From Neisseria polysaccharea ATCC 43768 (GTDB taxonomy: Bacteria > Pseudomonadota > Gammaproteobacteria > Burkholderiales > Neisseriaceae): a stretch of 40,315 nucleotides of DNA. The translations under genes were made by a program, and so were the position numbers. This document shows, in pieces, positions 18,259-27,553 of the stretch (the first letter of the stretch is position 1; each line of letters starts with the position of its first letter). The DNA is taken from assembly GCA_000176735.1 (NCBI GenBank), contig ADBE01000007.1, positions 1 to 40,315 on the forward strand, written 5' to 3'. The notes below the pieces were generated by a model. It was not told the DNA's origin. It was given only the letters and a program-made list of their open reading frames with translations, and made no database searches.

Positions 18259-20517
18259 ATGTACACAAGAATTATGGAAATCAGCCCTTGGACGCTGCGT
18301 TCGGCAAAGCTGGAAAAAGAACACAAACGGCTGCAAGAGAGCCTGACCAGCTTGGGCAACGGCTATATGGGTATGCGCGGCAGCTTTGAAGAAACCTATT
18401 CCGCCGACAGCCACTTGGGTACCTACATCGCCGGTGTGTGGTTTCCCGACAAAACCCGCGTCGGCTGGTGGAAAAACGGCTACCCCAAATATTTCGGCAA
18501 AGCCATCAACGCGCTCAATTTCAGCAAAGTCAAAATCTTTGTTGACGGGCAGGAAGTGGATTTGGCAAAAAACGGTGTTGCCGGCTTCTCCGTCGAACTC
18601 GATATGCAGCACGGCGTGTTGCGCCGCTCGTTCACCGTATTCGGTGTGCGTTTCAATGTGTGCAAATTCCTGTCCGTCGCGCAAAAAGAGCTGGCGGTTA
18701 TCCGCTGGGAAGCCGTATCCGTTGACGGTAAAACCCACCAAGTCCGCATCGATTCTATCATCGACGCCGACGTGAAAAACGAAGACTCCAACTACGAAGA
18801 AAAATTCTGGCAGGTATTGGACAAAGGCGTTTCAGACGGCCTCTCCTACATTGCCGCCCAAACCGTTGCCAACCCTTTCGGCGTGGAACAATTCATCGTC
18901 AATGCAGAGCAAACCTTCGCCGGCAGCTTCAAAGCCCTCGGCGGCAGCCAAACCGACTGGCAGGTCTCCAATTCTTTCGAGGCCGAAGTCGGCAGCACCC
19001 CCGAAACCTTTGAAAAACGGGTTATTGTTACCACCAGCCGCGATTATCAAGGCTTGGAAGCAGTGAAAGCCGCAGGCCGCGCCTTGTCGGAAAAAGTCGC
19101 AGGCGTTGCATTTGAAAGCTTGCTGGAGGCGCACAAAGCAGGCTGGCTGCACCGTTGGGAAATCGCCGACGTGGTCATCGAAGGCAGCGACGAAGCACAG
19201 CAGGGCATCCGCTTCAACCTGTTCCAACTGTTCTCCACCTACTACGGCGAAGACGCGCGTCTGAACATCGGCCCGAAAGGCTTTACCGGCGAAAAATACG
19301 GCGGCGCGACCTATTGGGACACCGAAGCCTACGCAGTGCCGCTCTACCTCGCGCTGGCGGAACCCGAAGTTACCCGCAACCTGCTGCAATACCGCCGCAA
19401 CCAACTGCCACAGGCGCAACACAACGCGCGCGAACAGGGCTTGGCGGGCGCACTCTATCCGATGGTAACGTTTACAGGCGTCGAGTGCCACAACGAATGG
19501 GAAATCACCTTCGAGGAAATCCACCGCAACGGCGCGATTCCTTATGCCATCTACAACTACACCAACTACACCGGCAATGAAAGCTATCTTGCCAAAGAAG
19601 GCTTGGAAGTCTTGGTCGAAGTGTCCCGCTTCTGGGCGGACCGCGTCCACTTCTCCAAACGCAACGGCAAATACATGATTCACGGCGTAACCGGTCCGAA
19701 CGAATACGAAAACAACATCAACAACAACTGGTACACCAACACCCTCGCCGCATGGGTATTGGACTACACCCGCGAAGCCTTGGCGAAATACCCGCGTCCG
19801 GATTTGAACGTGCGTGCCGCCGAGTTGGAAAAATGGGCGGACATCAGCGCGAATATGTACCGTCCGTATGACGAAGAACTCGGCGTATTCGTACAACACG
19901 ACGGCTTCCTCGACAAAGACATCCGCCCCGTGTCCGCGCTTTCGCCCGACGATTTGCCGCTCAACCAGAAATGGTCGTGGGACAAAATCCTGCGTTCGCC
20001 CTTCATCAAACAGGCGGACGTATTGCAAGGCATCTACTTCTTCGGCGACCGTTTCAATATCGACGAAAAACGCCGCAACTTCGACTTCTACGAACCGATG
20101 ACCGTGCATGAAAGCTCGTTGTCGCCGTGTATCCACTCTATTCTCGCCGCCGAACTGGGCAAAGAAGAAAAAGCCGTGGAAATGTACCAGCGCACCGCCC
20201 GCCTAGACTTGGACAACTACAACAACGACACCGAAGACGGCCTGCACATCACCTCCATGACCGGCTCGTGGCTCGCCATCGTCCAAGGTTTCGCCCAAAT
20301 GAAAACCTGGGGCGGCACACTCAGCTTCGCACCGTTCCTGCCGAGCGCATGGACAGGCTACGCCTTCCATATCAACTACCGAGGCCGTCTGATTAAAGTC
20401 GCAGTCGGCAAAGAAAACGTCGTCTTCACCCTGCTCAAAGGCGAGCCGCTCGATTTGCAGGTGTACGGCAAAGACATCACACTCAACGGCAGCCACACTG
20501 TCGCGTTGGAAAAATAA
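18259..20517 (+). CDS. mapA: Maltose phosphorylase (GH65)
   Basis: A 752-residue cytoplasmic enzyme that splits maltose with phosphate into glucose and beta-glucose-1-phosphate. GH65 features are [14 protein letters not shown] near residue 35, [20 protein letters not shown], and [20 protein letters not shown], where Glu482 corresponds to the general acid of lactobacillal maltose phosphorylase. TSMTGSWLA is near the C-terminus. The length fits the family. GGAGC precedes the ATG. It is 12 bases upstream of pgmB, so the product is passed straight on. An AG-type uptake sequence is embedded at 18831-18842. Confidence 0.95.
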   Translation: MYTRIMEISPWTLRSAKLEKEHKRLQESLTSLGNGYMGMRGSFEETYSADSHLGTYIAGVWFPDKTRVGWWKNGYPKYFGKAINALNFSKVKIFVDGQEVDLAKNGVAGFSVELDMQHGVLRRSFTVFGVRFNVCKFLSVAQKELAVIRWEAVSVDGKTHQVRIDSIIDADVKNEDSNYEEKFWQVLDKGVSDGLSYIAAQTVANPFGVEQFIVNAEQTFAGSFKALGGSQTDWQVSNSFEAEVGSTPETFEKRVIVTTSRDYQGLEAVKAAGRALSEKVAGVAFESLLEAHKAGWLHRWEIADVVIEGSDEAQQGIRFNLFQLFSTYYGEDARLNIGPKGFTGEKYGGATYWDTEAYAVPLYLALAEPEVTRNLLQYRRNQLPQAQHNAREQGLAGALYPMVTFTGVECHNEWEITFEEIHRNGAIPYAIYNYTNYTGNESYLAKEGLEVLVEVSRFWADRVHFSKRNGKYMIHGVTGPNEYENNINNNWYTNTLAAWVLDYTREALAKYPRPDLNVRAAELEKWADISANMYRPYDEELGVFVQHDGFLDKDIRPVSALSPDDLPLNQKWSWDKILRSPFIKQADVLQGIYFFGDRFNIDEKRRNFDFYEPMTVHESSLSPCIHSILAAELGKEEKAVEMYQRTARLDLDNYNNDTEDGLHITSMTGSWLAIVQGFAQMKTWGGTLSFAPFLPSAWTGYAFHINYRGRLIKVAVGKENVVFTLLKGEPLDLQVYGKDITLNGSHTVALEK

Positions 20518-20529
20518 GGAGGGCGAAAA

Positions 20530-21195
20530 ATGACGTTTACCGCAGTGCTCTTTGACCTCGACGGCGTCATCACCGACACCGCCGAATACCACTACCGCGC
20601 ATGGAAAAAGCTCGCCGAAGAACTGGGCATCAGCATCGACCGCAAGTTTAACGAGCAGCTCAAAGGCGTGTCGCGCGACGATTCGCTCAAACGCATCCTC
20701 GCACACGGCGGCAAAACCGTCGGCGAAGCCGAGTTCGCCGAACTGACCCGCCGCAAAAACGACAACTACGTCGAGATGATTCAGGCAGTCAAACCCGAAG
20801 ACGTGTACCCCGGCATTTTGCCGCTGCTGGAAGCATTGAGGGCAAACGGCAAAAAAATCGCCCTCGCATCTGCCAGTAAAAACGGCCCGTTCCTGCTCGA
20901 ACGCATGGGGCTGACCCACTTCTTCGACGCCATTGCCGACCCTGCCGCCGTCGCGCATTCCAAACCCGCCCCCGACATCTTCCTCGCCGCAGCCGAGGGC
21001 GTGGGTGCGGACATCCGCCGCTGCATCGGCATCGAAGACGCAGCAGCAGGAGTAGCCGCCATCAAAGCCGCCGGCGCCTTGCCTATCGGCGTGGGCAAAG
21101 CCGAAGACTTGGGCAGCGACATCGCGCTGGTGTCCGATACCGCCGAGCTGACCTACGCCTACCTGCAAAACGTGTGGGCACAGTCGGGCAGGTAA
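20530..21195 (+). CDS. pgmB: Beta-phosphoglucomutase
   Basis: A 221-residue HAD-superfamily enzyme that converts beta-glucose-1-phosphate to glucose-6-phosphate. The [19 protein letters not shown] motif gives nucleophile Asp9 and acid/base Asp11. [10 protein letters not shown] in the cap, [20 protein letters not shown] and [16 protein letters not shown] complete the set. It has a strong AGGAGGG ribosome binding site and follows mapA closely in one operon, completing phosphorolytic maltose use. It converges with nadB. Confidence 0.95.
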   Translation: MTFTAVLFDLDGVITDTAEYHYRAWKKLAEELGISIDRKFNEQLKGVSRDDSLKRILAHGGKTVGEAEFAELTRRKNDNYVEMIQAVKPEDVYPGILPLLEALRANGKKIALASASKNGPFLLERMGLTHFFDAIADPAAVAHSKPAPDIFLAAAEGVGADIRRCIGIEDAAAGVAAIKAAGALPIGVGKAEDLGSDIALVSDTAELTYAYLQNVWAQSGR

Positions 21196-21226
21196 AACGC
21201 GTCAGATAAAGTGTTAAGGAAGTAAA

Positions 21227-21256
21227 AGGTCGTCTGAACAGTGTTTCAGACGGCCT
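21227..21256. terminator. Mixed-dialect uptake-sequence terminator
   Basis: The left arm is AGGTCGTCTGAA and the right arm the reverse of AGGCCGTCTGAA, so the stem has one G-T wobble. It ends pgmB. The next 110 bases up to the nadB stop contain nothing I can name. Confidence 0.75.
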
Positions 21257-21370
21257 TTCTGCTTTTAGAACAGATTGATAACCCAACTTACGCAACCCTA
21301 AAAACTAAATGCCAATTTCTTAACCATGCTATTCAAATTTATTTGAACGATTTCCTCTGGCCTGTCAACC

Positions 21371-22879
21371 TTAACAATCACTATTAAAATGCGCACCGAT
21401 GTTCTGTCTCCGCCTGTATGCGGCTTGGGCGACGGCGAGGCTGCATTCGAGCAGGTTGCGGTTTTCGTATTCGGACGCGGTGTGCGGTTCGGCTTGGTTT
21501 TGCTTCCAAAGCCGCAGTTGGACGATGGCGCGGCGCAGGCCGGTATCGTTGCGGAGGATGCCGAGATGGTGTTGGTTGAAGGCTTGCAGGACGGGACGGC
21601 TGAAGGTGTTTTGGAGGTCGTCTGAAAAGATGCACGCTTCGGCGGTGGGGTTTTCAGACGACCTTTTGGACGGTGCGGTTTGGAATGCTTGTCCGTCCGC
21701 GATGGTTTGGGCGGCAAGCCTGGCGGTAACGACGCATTCGAGCAGGGAGTTGCTGGCGAGGCGGTTGGCTCCGTGCAAGCCGGTGCAGGCGGTTTCGCCT
21801 AAGGCGTAGAGCTGCGGCAGGGAGGTTCTGCCGCTGGGGTCGGTTTGGATGCCGCCGCAGGTGTAGTGTTGTACGGGGCGGACGGGGATGGCTTGGCGCG
21901 TGATGTCCAAACCGCATTGGGACAGGCAGTGCCGATGGATGGACGGGAAATGCTGACGGATGAACTCTGAGGGTTGACGGCTGATATCGAGCGAGACGAA
22001 GTCTTGCGTTTGTTTGGCGATTTCGGCGGCGATGGCGCGGGCAACGATGTCGCGCGGCGCGAGTTCGGCGCGGCGGTCGTAATGCGGCATAAACCGTTCG
22101 CCCGCTTGGTTGGTCAGGATGCCGCCTTCGCCGCGCACGGCTTCGGAAATCAGGAAGGTGCGGCCGTTTTCAGACGACCTTGCCAAGCCTGTGGGGTGGA
22201 ATTGGATAAATTCGAGGTTTTCGACTGCGCAGCCTGCGCGTATCGCCATGGCGATGGCGTCTCCCGTGCATTCGGGCGGCGTGGTGGTGGCGGCGTAAAT
22301 CTGTCCCAAGCCGCCGCCTGCGAGTACGGTATGGCGGGCGCGGATGCGGTAGGTTTCTTGCGTTCGGCAGTCGAGGACGGTCAGTCCGCACGCTGCGCCT
22401 GATTCGGTTTGAACGTCCAACGCCATCTGCCGCTCGCAAACGCGGATGTTCGGGCGGCGGCGTATTTGGGCAATCAGGCTCTGCATGACGGCTTCGCCCG
22501 TGTAGTCGGCAACGTGGGCGATTCGGCGGCAGGTATGCCCGCCTTCGCGCGTCAGGTGCAGGTCGTTATGATTCCGGTCGAACGCCACACCCTGCGCCAG
22601 CAGCCATTCGATTGCCGGTTTGCCCTGCGACAGGATGGTGCGGACGGCGGCTTCGTCGCACAAACCCGCGCCCGCCTCCAAGGTATCGGCAACGTGTTTT
22701 TCGATGTCGTCCTCTCCCGACCACGCCGCCGCAATCCCGCCTTGCGCATGACGGCTGGCAGTGTCGTCCAGCCGGTTTTTGCACAAAATGACGATGCGGA
22801 ACGATTCAGGCAGCGACAGGGCGAGCGTCAGTGCCGCCAGCCCGTTTCCGGCAATCAATACGTCGCAATCGGTTTGCAT
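21371..22879 (-). CDS. nadB: L-aspartate oxidase
   Basis: A 502-residue FAD enzyme that oxidises L-aspartate to iminoaspartate, the first step of de novo NAD synthesis. The FAD-binding [20 protein letters not shown] is at the N-terminus. [11 protein letters not shown], the active-site region [10 protein letters not shown] and the [10 protein letters not shown] and [17 protein letters not shown] motifs follow. It lies 51 bases after nadA with no terminator between, so the two form an operon feeding iminoaspartate to quinolinate synthase. AG-muc type uptake sequences AGGTCGTCTGAA occur within it (21615, 21653, 22169) and in the gap to nadA (22899). Confidence 0.94.
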   Translation of the reverse strand: MQTDCDVLIAGNGLAALTLALSLPESFRIVILCKNRLDDTASRHAQGGIAAAWSGEDDIEKHVADTLEAGAGLCDEAAVRTILSQGKPAIEWLLAQGVAFDRNHNDLHLTREGGHTCRRIAHVADYTGEAVMQSLIAQIRRRPNIRVCERQMALDVQTESGAACGLTVLDCRTQETYRIRARHTVLAGGGLGQIYAATTTPPECTGDAIAMAIRAGCAVENLEFIQFHPTGLARSSENGRTFLISEAVRGEGGILTNQAGERFMPHYDRRAELAPRDIVARAIAAEIAKQTQDFVSLDISRQPSEFIRQHFPSIHRHCLSQCGLDITRQAIPVRPVQHYTCGGIQTDPSGRTSLPQLYALGETACTGLHGANRLASNSLLECVVTARLAAQTIADGQAFQTAPSKRSSENPTAEACIFSDDLQNTFSRPVLQAFNQHHLGILRNDTGLRRAIVQLRLWKQNQAEPHTASEYENRNLLECSLAVAQAAYRRRQNIGAHFNSDC

Positions 22880-22930
22880 GGTGTTGTCCTTGTTTGAGAG
22901 GTCGTCTGAAACGGCAATATGGACGGCAAA

Positions 22931-24043
22931 TCAGGCGGGACCCATGCCGTTGAACACATCCCCGCGTTTGAGTCCTGCCGCGAAGTCGAGCATACGCTGC
23001 AAAGGCAGTTTGGCGGCTTCGCCCAGCTTTCTGTCCAACAGAATTTCGTTGTGTACGCTTGTCAGGGCGTATTTGATGCCGCCCAGCGAATTCATTGCCA
23101 TCCACGGGCAGAACGCGCAGCTTTTGCAGCTTCCGCCGTTGCCCGCCGTCGGCGCGGCGATGAATTCTTTGTCGGGCGCCTGCTTTTGCATTTCGTGCAG
23201 GATGCCCAAATCGGTCGCCACGATGAATTTTTTTTCAGGACGCGATACGGCGGCTTTGAGCAATTTACTGGTCGAGCCGACCACGTCGCCCAGTTCGATG
23301 ACGCTTTGCGGTGATTCGGGATGAACCAGCACCACCGCATCGGGGTGTTCCACCTTCAACGCCGCCAGTTCCTGCCCCTTGAATTCGTTATGGACGATAC
23401 ACGAACCCTGCCACAACAGCATATCCGCGTCTGTTTCGCGGCGGATGTAGTCGCCGAGGTGGCGGTCGGGTCCCCAAATCAGCTTCTCACCGCGTGATTT
23501 CAGATACGACACGATTTCCAACGCCACCGAAGACGTTACCACCCAGTCGGCACGCGCTTTCACGGCGGCGGAAGTGTTGGCGTACACCACCACCGTGTGG
23601 TCGGGGTGTTGGTCGCAAAACGCCGAAAACGCTTCTTCGGGACAACCCAAATCCAAAGAACATTCCGCTTCCAAATCAGGCATCAGCACTGTTTTTTCAG
23701 GGCAGAGGATTTTCGCACTCTCGCCCATAAAGCGCACGCCCGCCACTACCAGCGTACCGGCTTCGTGTTCCGCACCGAAGCGCGCCATCTCCAACGAATC
23801 GCCCACGCATCCGCCCGTTTCCAAAGCCAAATCCTGAATCAGCGGATCAACGTAATAATGCGCTACCAAGACCGCGTTTTTCTCCTTCAGCAAAGTCTTG
23901 ATTTCGTCTTTCAGACGACCTGCCGTCTCGCGGTCGGGCGTGTCGGCAACCTTCGCCCACGCCTGACGGATTTGGCAGGCGGAAGTCGGTGTCTGGATGA
24001 GGGGCATATCGTAGTCGAACGAGCGGCGGGCGGCGGTTTGCAT
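22931..24043 (-). CDS. nadA: Quinolinate synthase
   Basis: A 370-residue [4Fe-4S] enzyme that condenses iminoaspartate with dihydroxyacetone phosphate to quinolinate. The start is set at the ATG at 24043 ([17 protein letters not shown]), with AAGGAAA seven bases upstream; an ATG at 24076 inside an uptake sequence has no ribosome binding site. [14 protein letters not shown], the [13 protein letters not shown] segment, [16 protein letters not shown] and a C-terminal [13 protein letters not shown] agree with NadA, which keeps three Cys ligands. It is not the adhesin also called nadA. An A8 run on the coding strand lies at about 23228-23235. Confidence 0.95.
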   Translation of the reverse strand: MQTAARRSFDYDMPLIQTPTSACQIRQAWAKVADTPDRETAGRLKDEIKTLLKEKNAVLVAHYYVDPLIQDLALETGGCVGDSLEMARFGAEHEAGTLVVAGVRFMGESAKILCPEKTVLMPDLEAECSLDLGCPEEAFSAFCDQHPDHTVVVYANTSAAVKARADWVVTSSVALEIVSYLKSRGEKLIWGPDRHLGDYIRRETDADMLLWQGSCIVHNEFKGQELAALKVEHPDAVVLVHPESPQSVIELGDVVGSTSKLLKAAVSRPEKKFIVATDLGILHEMQKQAPDKEFIAAPTAGNGGSCKSCAFCPWMAMNSLGGIKYALTSVHNEILLDRKLGEAAKLPLQRMLDFAAGLKRGDVFNGMGPA

Positions 24044-24110
24044 GATGTTTCCTTGTAGCTGGTTTTCAGACGGCATGAAGGTTTGCCGTCTGCTTTTCAA
24101 ACTGTTTTTA

Positions 24111-24140
24111 TATTATGCTCAACTTGAGTATAATAAGCAA
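24111..24140 (-). promoter_or_regulatory. Palindromic operator overlapping the nadA promoter
   Basis: A 25-bp near-perfect palindrome (24111-24135, half-site TATTATRCTCAA) is centred at 24123. On the minus strand it covers the spacer and -10 of a promoter reading TTGCTT (24135-24140), a 17-nt spacer and CATAAT (24112-24117). A repressor bound here would block nadBA. The NrtR-like gene next door is the natural candidate for the protein that binds it. Confidence 0.65.
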
Positions 24141-24207
24141 GGTCGTCTGAAAACAGGTTTGCGATACTGCAAAACCGACCTGCTTGTCCCGACAAGCCGC
24201 TTTGGTT

Positions 24208-24363
24208 TATAGTGGATTAACAAAAACCAGTACGGCGTTGCCTCGGCCTTAGCTCAAAGAGAACGATTCTCTAAGGTGCTCAAGCACCAAGTGAATCGGT
24301 TCCGTACTATCTGTACTGTCTGCGGCTTCGTCGCCTTGTCCTGATTTTTGTTAATTCACTATA
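24208..24363. repeat. Correia element (CREE), full-length 156 bp
   Basis: It runs from TATAGTGGATTAAC to TTAATTCACTATA, including the internal segment around GAGAACGATTCTCTAAGGTG that carries the IHF-type region in full-length elements. It fills most of the nadA-regulator gap. Its right end is followed by CAATAAAG, forming a -10-like TACAAT 30 bases before the regulator start. Confidence 0.95.
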
Positions 24364-24397
24364 CAATAAAGCCTTTCCCACCCGCAGAAAGCCGAGC

Positions 24398-25336
24398 ATG
24401 GACGCCTACCCCGAAGCCGAAGCCCCGCCGCAAAGCATCGTCGAGCTGGTTTCCGTATTGATTGCCGTTACCGACGGCGGCCTGCGGGTATTAACCGTCG
24501 CCCAAGGCACGCTCCTGCCCAACGGCCCGCTCTCCCCCCTGCGCAATTCCCTGCAGGCGGGCGTAAAGCTTTGGGTCGCCAAGCAGACTTCGCAGCCTAT
24601 GGGCTATGTGGAACAGCTTTACACCTTTGTCGATACCCACCGCCGCAACGAACACGGCATGCCCGTCTTGTACGTCAGCTATTTGGGGCTGGTGCGCGAG
24701 GCAGCCGACAGCATCCTGCATCCTGACGCGAAATGGCAGGACTGCTACGGCTATTTCCCGTGGGAAGACTTGCGCACCGATGGCGGACAGCGCGATGCCG
24801 TCGTCAGCCGCCTGCGCATTTGGGCAAACTCGGCGGACACGGAGGAAGTCCGCCAAAAGCGGCTCAAGCGCATTCATTTGTGTTGGGGCGTCGAACCGGA
24901 AAACTGGTCGGAAGAATACGTTTTGCAACGCTATGAAATGCTGTATGAAAGCGGCTTGATAGCGGAAGCCGCCGAGCCGCAGGCAAACTTCGACTTCACG
25001 CTCACGGGGCAGCCCATGCGCCACGACCACCGCCGCGTGTTGGCGACCGCCCTGTCCCGCCTGCGTGCCAAAATCAAATACCGCCCCGTGATTTTCGAAC
25101 TGATGCCGCCCGAATTCACGCTGCTGCAACTGCAAAACAGCGTCGAAGCCATCAGCGGCAGATTGCTGCACAAGCAAAACTTCCGCCGCCAGATTCAGCA
25201 GCAAAACCTCATCGAGCCGTCGGATACCGGCGTATCGGGCAGCAAAGGCCGCCCCGCGCAGCTTTACCGCTTCCGCGACGACGTCCTGCCCGACAGGTTG
25301 ATTTCGGACATCGGACTGCCGCTGGGCAGCCGTTAG
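24398..25336 (+). CDS. NrtR-like Nudix-domain transcriptional regulator of NAD genes
   Basis: A 312-residue protein. The N-terminal 150 residues fold like a Nudix domain (VELVSVLIAVTDGGLRVLTV, then VEQLYTFVDTHRRNEHGMPVLY) but lack the catalytic GX5EX7REXXEEXG box. The C-terminal part from about 220 (KIKYRPVIFELMPPEFTLLQ, then HKQNFRRQIQQQNLIEP and GRPAQLYRF) is the winged helix of NrtR regulators. NrtR proteins sense ADP-ribose and repress NAD synthesis and salvage genes. Its setting between nadBA and nadC, plus the palindrome over the nadA promoter, supports that role here. The start at 24398 has only a weak ribosome binding site. Confidence 0.8.
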   Translation: MDAYPEAEAPPQSIVELVSVLIAVTDGGLRVLTVAQGTLLPNGPLSPLRNSLQAGVKLWVAKQTSQPMGYVEQLYTFVDTHRRNEHGMPVLYVSYLGLVREAADSILHPDAKWQDCYGYFPWEDLRTDGGQRDAVVSRLRIWANSADTEEVRQKRLKRIHLCWGVEPENWSEEYVLQRYEMLYESGLIAEAAEPQANFDFTLTGQPMRHDHRRVLATALSRLRAKIKYRPVIFELMPPEFTLLQLQNSVEAISGRLLHKQNFRRQIQQQNLIEPSDTGVSGSKGRPAQLYRFRDDVLPDRLISDIGLPLGSR

Positions 25337-25353
25337 CCCGTTTTCAGACGACC

Positions 25354-25445
25354 TATAGTGGATTAACAAAAATCAGGACAAGGCGACGAAGCCGTAGACA
25401 GTACAGATAGTACGGAACCGATTCACTTGGTGCTTGAACACCTTA
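25354..25445. repeat. Left part of a split full-length CREE
   Basis: 92 bp from TATAGTGGATTAAC through GGACAAGGCGACGAAGCCGT to GTGCTTGAACACCTTA. Compared with the reverse strand of the element at 24208-24363 it stops exactly where the part at 26188-26250 begins. The terminal TATAG abuts an AGGTCGTCTGAA uptake sequence (25343-25354). Confidence 0.92.
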
Positions 25446-25454
25446 CCAGGAACT

Positions 25455-25700
25455 ATGGAAGTTTTAAAAAAGATTGGCACCACAGGCAACTCAGCCACAG
25501 GCAAACTTTTTCCAGATTTACCTCGCACAAATAAGGGATGGACTGAAAAAACACAAGTGCAATTCAAGCTTGAAGGCCAAGGAAAACCACATGTGAATAA
25601 AGGAAAAGGGGTAGTCAATACAGGGCTGGGGAAATCTGGCGGCAAAGAAGCTTTTGAGAAACAGATTATTTATTTTGAAAAAATTGGAGATGTAAAATGA
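25455..25700 (+). CDS. Unrecognised small protein, possible orphan toxin tip
   Basis: An 81-residue protein beginning MEVLKKIGTTGNSATGK and ending YFEKIGDVK. AGGA sits four bases before the ATG. It is basic and glycine-rich (GQGKPHVNKGKGVVNTGLGK), with no signal peptide, export domain, PT-HINT region or VWVHN junction. Its stop overlaps the start of the next gene by ATGA. The pairing of a small basic protein with a downstream overlapping acidic one looks like a toxin C-terminal domain and its immunity gene, cut free of any delivery module. The family is unknown to me, so toxicity is only an inference. Confidence 0.5.
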   Translation: MEVLKKIGTTGNSATGKLFPDLPRTNKGWTEKTQVQFKLEGQGKPHVNKGKGVVNTGLGKSGGKEAFEKQIIYFEKIGDVK

Positions 25701-26116
25701 GTTATTTGATTTTGGATGATGATATGTATTTAATCTATGATTTTAAAAAAGTCATGAAAAGAGAAAAAGAATTTATTGAAAAGACAAGATTATTATCATT
25801 AAATGACGAAAGTATCTTTGGCATCAAAAAAGACAAAGGATTGTTTGCGTCGGATGAATGGTGGGCTAATATTGATTCCGGACAGATTATCACCAGAAGC
25901 GTTTCCGGAGTAATATCGTCAATATATGAGGCAGGAATGGAAAGAAGAAACATACCGAATAGTTTTAGTTTTATAGATGGTGAAGGCATCGTAAGGAATG
26001 AAAGTATGTATATGATGAATAAATCCGACAGACATTTATTTTGTGAAGGGAAAAAAATTGCTATTTTTTACGCGTATGACGAATTAAAAAGATCAAAACA
26101 AAAAAAGGAGACGTAA
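25697..26116 (+). CDS. Unrecognised protein, possible immunity partner
   Basis: A 139-residue soluble protein beginning MSYLILDDDMYLIYDFKK. It contains DEWWANIDSGQIITRSVSG and ends in a Lys-rich tail (ELKRSKQKKET). It is AT-rich (many AAA, ATT, TTT codons) compared with the GC-rich nad genes. Its ATG overlaps the preceding stop, so the pair is translationally coupled. Size, fold-like layout and overlap resemble immunity proteins of polymorphic toxins. After it, a further short reading frame (DLENNYVEQVIEMAISK) stops at about 26172 and looks like a remnant. No family is recognised. Confidence 0.6.
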   Translation: MSYLILDDDMYLIYDFKKVMKREKEFIEKTRLLSLNDESIFGIKKDKGLFASDEWWANIDSGQIITRSVSGVISSIYEAGMERRNIPNSFSFIDGEGIVRNESMYMMNKSDRHLFCEGKKIAIFYAYDELKRSKQKKET

Positions 26117-26187
26117 TTGATTTGGAAAACAACTATGTTGAGCAAGTCATTGAAATGGCAATTTCAAAATAATCAGATGACGCCGGA

Positions 26188-26250
26188 GAGAATTGTTCTC
26201 TTTGAGCTAAGGCGAGGCAACGCCGTACTGGTTTTTGTTAATCCACTATA
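26188..26250. repeat. Right part of the split full-length CREE
   Basis: 63 bp from GAGAATTGTTCTCTTTGAGC to TTAATCCACTATA. Joined to 25354-25445 it gives 155 bp, one base short of the intact element at 24208-24363. It ends 56 bases before nadC and the end runs into TATAAAAT, a possible -10 for nadC. Confidence 0.92.
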
Positions 26251-26306
26251 AAATGAAGTTTTGCCCCATCGGTGCAACACCAATATTTTTCAACAAAGGA
26301 AACCCC

Positions 26307-27188
26307 ATGCCGTCTGAAAACACCCTCTTCCCCCTGCCCGACACCCTGTTGCGCCCCATGGTCGAACAAGCCTTGAGCGAAGATTTGGGCAGGCGCGGCG
26401 ACATTACGTCCGCCGCCGTCATCGCGCCTGACAAAACCGCCAAACTCTTCCTCGTCAGCCGCGAAAACGGCGTCATCGCCGGCATGGACTTGGCGCGCCT
26501 CGCCTTTCAGACGATGGATCCGTCCGTCCGCTTTCAAGCCGAAATCCAAGACGGGCAAGCCGTCCGCGCAGGTCAGACGCTTGCCGCCGTCGAAGGCAAC
26601 GCCCGCGCGCTGCTCGCCGCCGAACGCACCGCTCTCAACTACCTCACGCACTTGAGCGGCATCGCCACCGCCACCGCGCGTGCCGTTGCCGAAGTCGCCG
26701 AATACGGCACAGACATCGTGTGCAGCCGCAAAACCATCCCCTTGCTGCGCGTCCTGCAAAAATACGCCGTCAGGGCGGGCGGCGGCGTAAACCACCGCAT
26801 GGGCTTGGACGACGCCGTACTCATCAAAGACAACCACCTCGCCTATTGCGGCAGCATCGCCCAAGCCGTGCAGCAGGCAAAACAGGCTGTCGGAGCATTG
26901 ACCTGCGTGGAAATCGAAGTCGACACGTTGGCACAACTGGACGAAGCCATCGCAGCGGGCGTGGAACGGATTTTGCTGGACAACATGGACGACGAAACCC
27001 TGAAAGAAGCGGCAAACCGCTGCCACACGCAAACTGCCTACCCCCACACCGTCTATTGCGAAGCATCGGGCGGTATCGGCTTCGACCGCCTGAAGCGCGT
27101 GGCGCAAACCGGCGTGGACGGCATTGCCCTCGGCTATCTGACCCACAGCAGCCGATCGTTGGATATAGGTTTGGATTTCGTGGCGTGA
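26307..27188 (+). CDS. nadC: Nicotinate-nucleotide pyrophosphorylase (quinolinate phosphoribosyltransferase)
   Basis: A 293-residue cytoplasmic enzyme that converts quinolinate and PRPP to nicotinate mononucleotide, the step after NadA. EDLGRRGDITSAAVI, TALNYLTHLSGIAT, CSRKTIPLLRVLQKYAV, DAVLIKDNHLAYCGS, IEVDTLAQLDEA and EASGGIGFDRLKRVA are the NadC motifs. The start ATG lies inside an uptake sequence (26307-26318), so the protein begins MPSEN; AAAGGAAA precedes it. Its promoter region was displaced by the CREE and its insert, which separates it from the nadBA operator. Confidence 0.95.
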   Translation: MPSENTLFPLPDTLLRPMVEQALSEDLGRRGDITSAAVIAPDKTAKLFLVSRENGVIAGMDLARLAFQTMDPSVRFQAEIQDGQAVRAGQTLAAVEGNARALLAAERTALNYLTHLSGIATATARAVAEVAEYGTDIVCSRKTIPLLRVLQKYAVRAGGGVNHRMGLDDAVLIKDNHLAYCGSIAQAVQQAKQAVGALTCVEIEVDTLAQLDEAIAAGVERILLDNMDDETLKEAANRCHTQTAYPHTVYCEASGGIGFDRLKRVAQTGVDGIALGYLTHSSRSLDIGLDFVA

Positions 27189-27268
27189 GTTTTAGGGTGC
27201 GGGCGGCTGTCTGATATGTCAGGCAAGGAACCGCTTAACCGTAATCCGGTTATTGCCTCAGGGAGGGA

Positions 27269-27298
27269 ATGCCGTCTGAAAGATTCTTCAGACGGCAT
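27269..27298 (+). terminator. Uptake-sequence terminator after nadC
   Basis: An inverted ATGCCGTCTGAA pair with a 6-nt loop and TTTTT. A single further uptake sequence lies at 27477-27488. The remaining 27299-27550 holds no gene I can support. Confidence 0.8.
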
Positions 27299-27553
27299 TT
27301 TTCGTGAAGGTCGTGATGCTTTAGAAAAAACAGCATTTCAGGCAGGTATTTTGTTTGCCCGAAGGTGCGGAGGCATCGGCAGGGCAAGGCGTACGGCGGT
27401 TGTAAGGCATCTTTTGAACAATGCGGATGATTCCGGCCGGCGGCAGGACAGGGAAAAGGACGGGGAAGGCAGTTTTATGCCGTCTGAAGGTCTGCCTTTA
27501 CGCTTGTTTGTAAAAATAGTGGTAAAAGGAACATACAATCCTGTACAATCATA

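Noticed and set aside
18832-20136. 434-codon ORF antisense to mapA
   Set aside because: Shadow of mapA; no independent motif or ribosome binding site.
21257-21370. Possible insertion-sequence remnant after nadB
   Set aside because: A short frame ending VKKLAFSF looked like a gene end, but no terminal repeats or transposase motif could be found.
25434-25454. Seven-residue N-terminal extension of the cassette ORF reaching into the CREE
   Set aside because: The ATG at 25455 has its own AGGA site and lies fully inside the insert; the upstream ATG belongs to the repeat.
24208-26250. Idea that the two CREEs around the regulator form a composite mobile element
   Set aside because: CREEs encode no transposase of their own and the regulator fits its NAD context; no sign that the segment moved as a unit.
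26238-27146. 302-codon ORF antisense to nadC
   Set aside because: Shadow of nadC, whose catalytic motifs are complete on the other strand.
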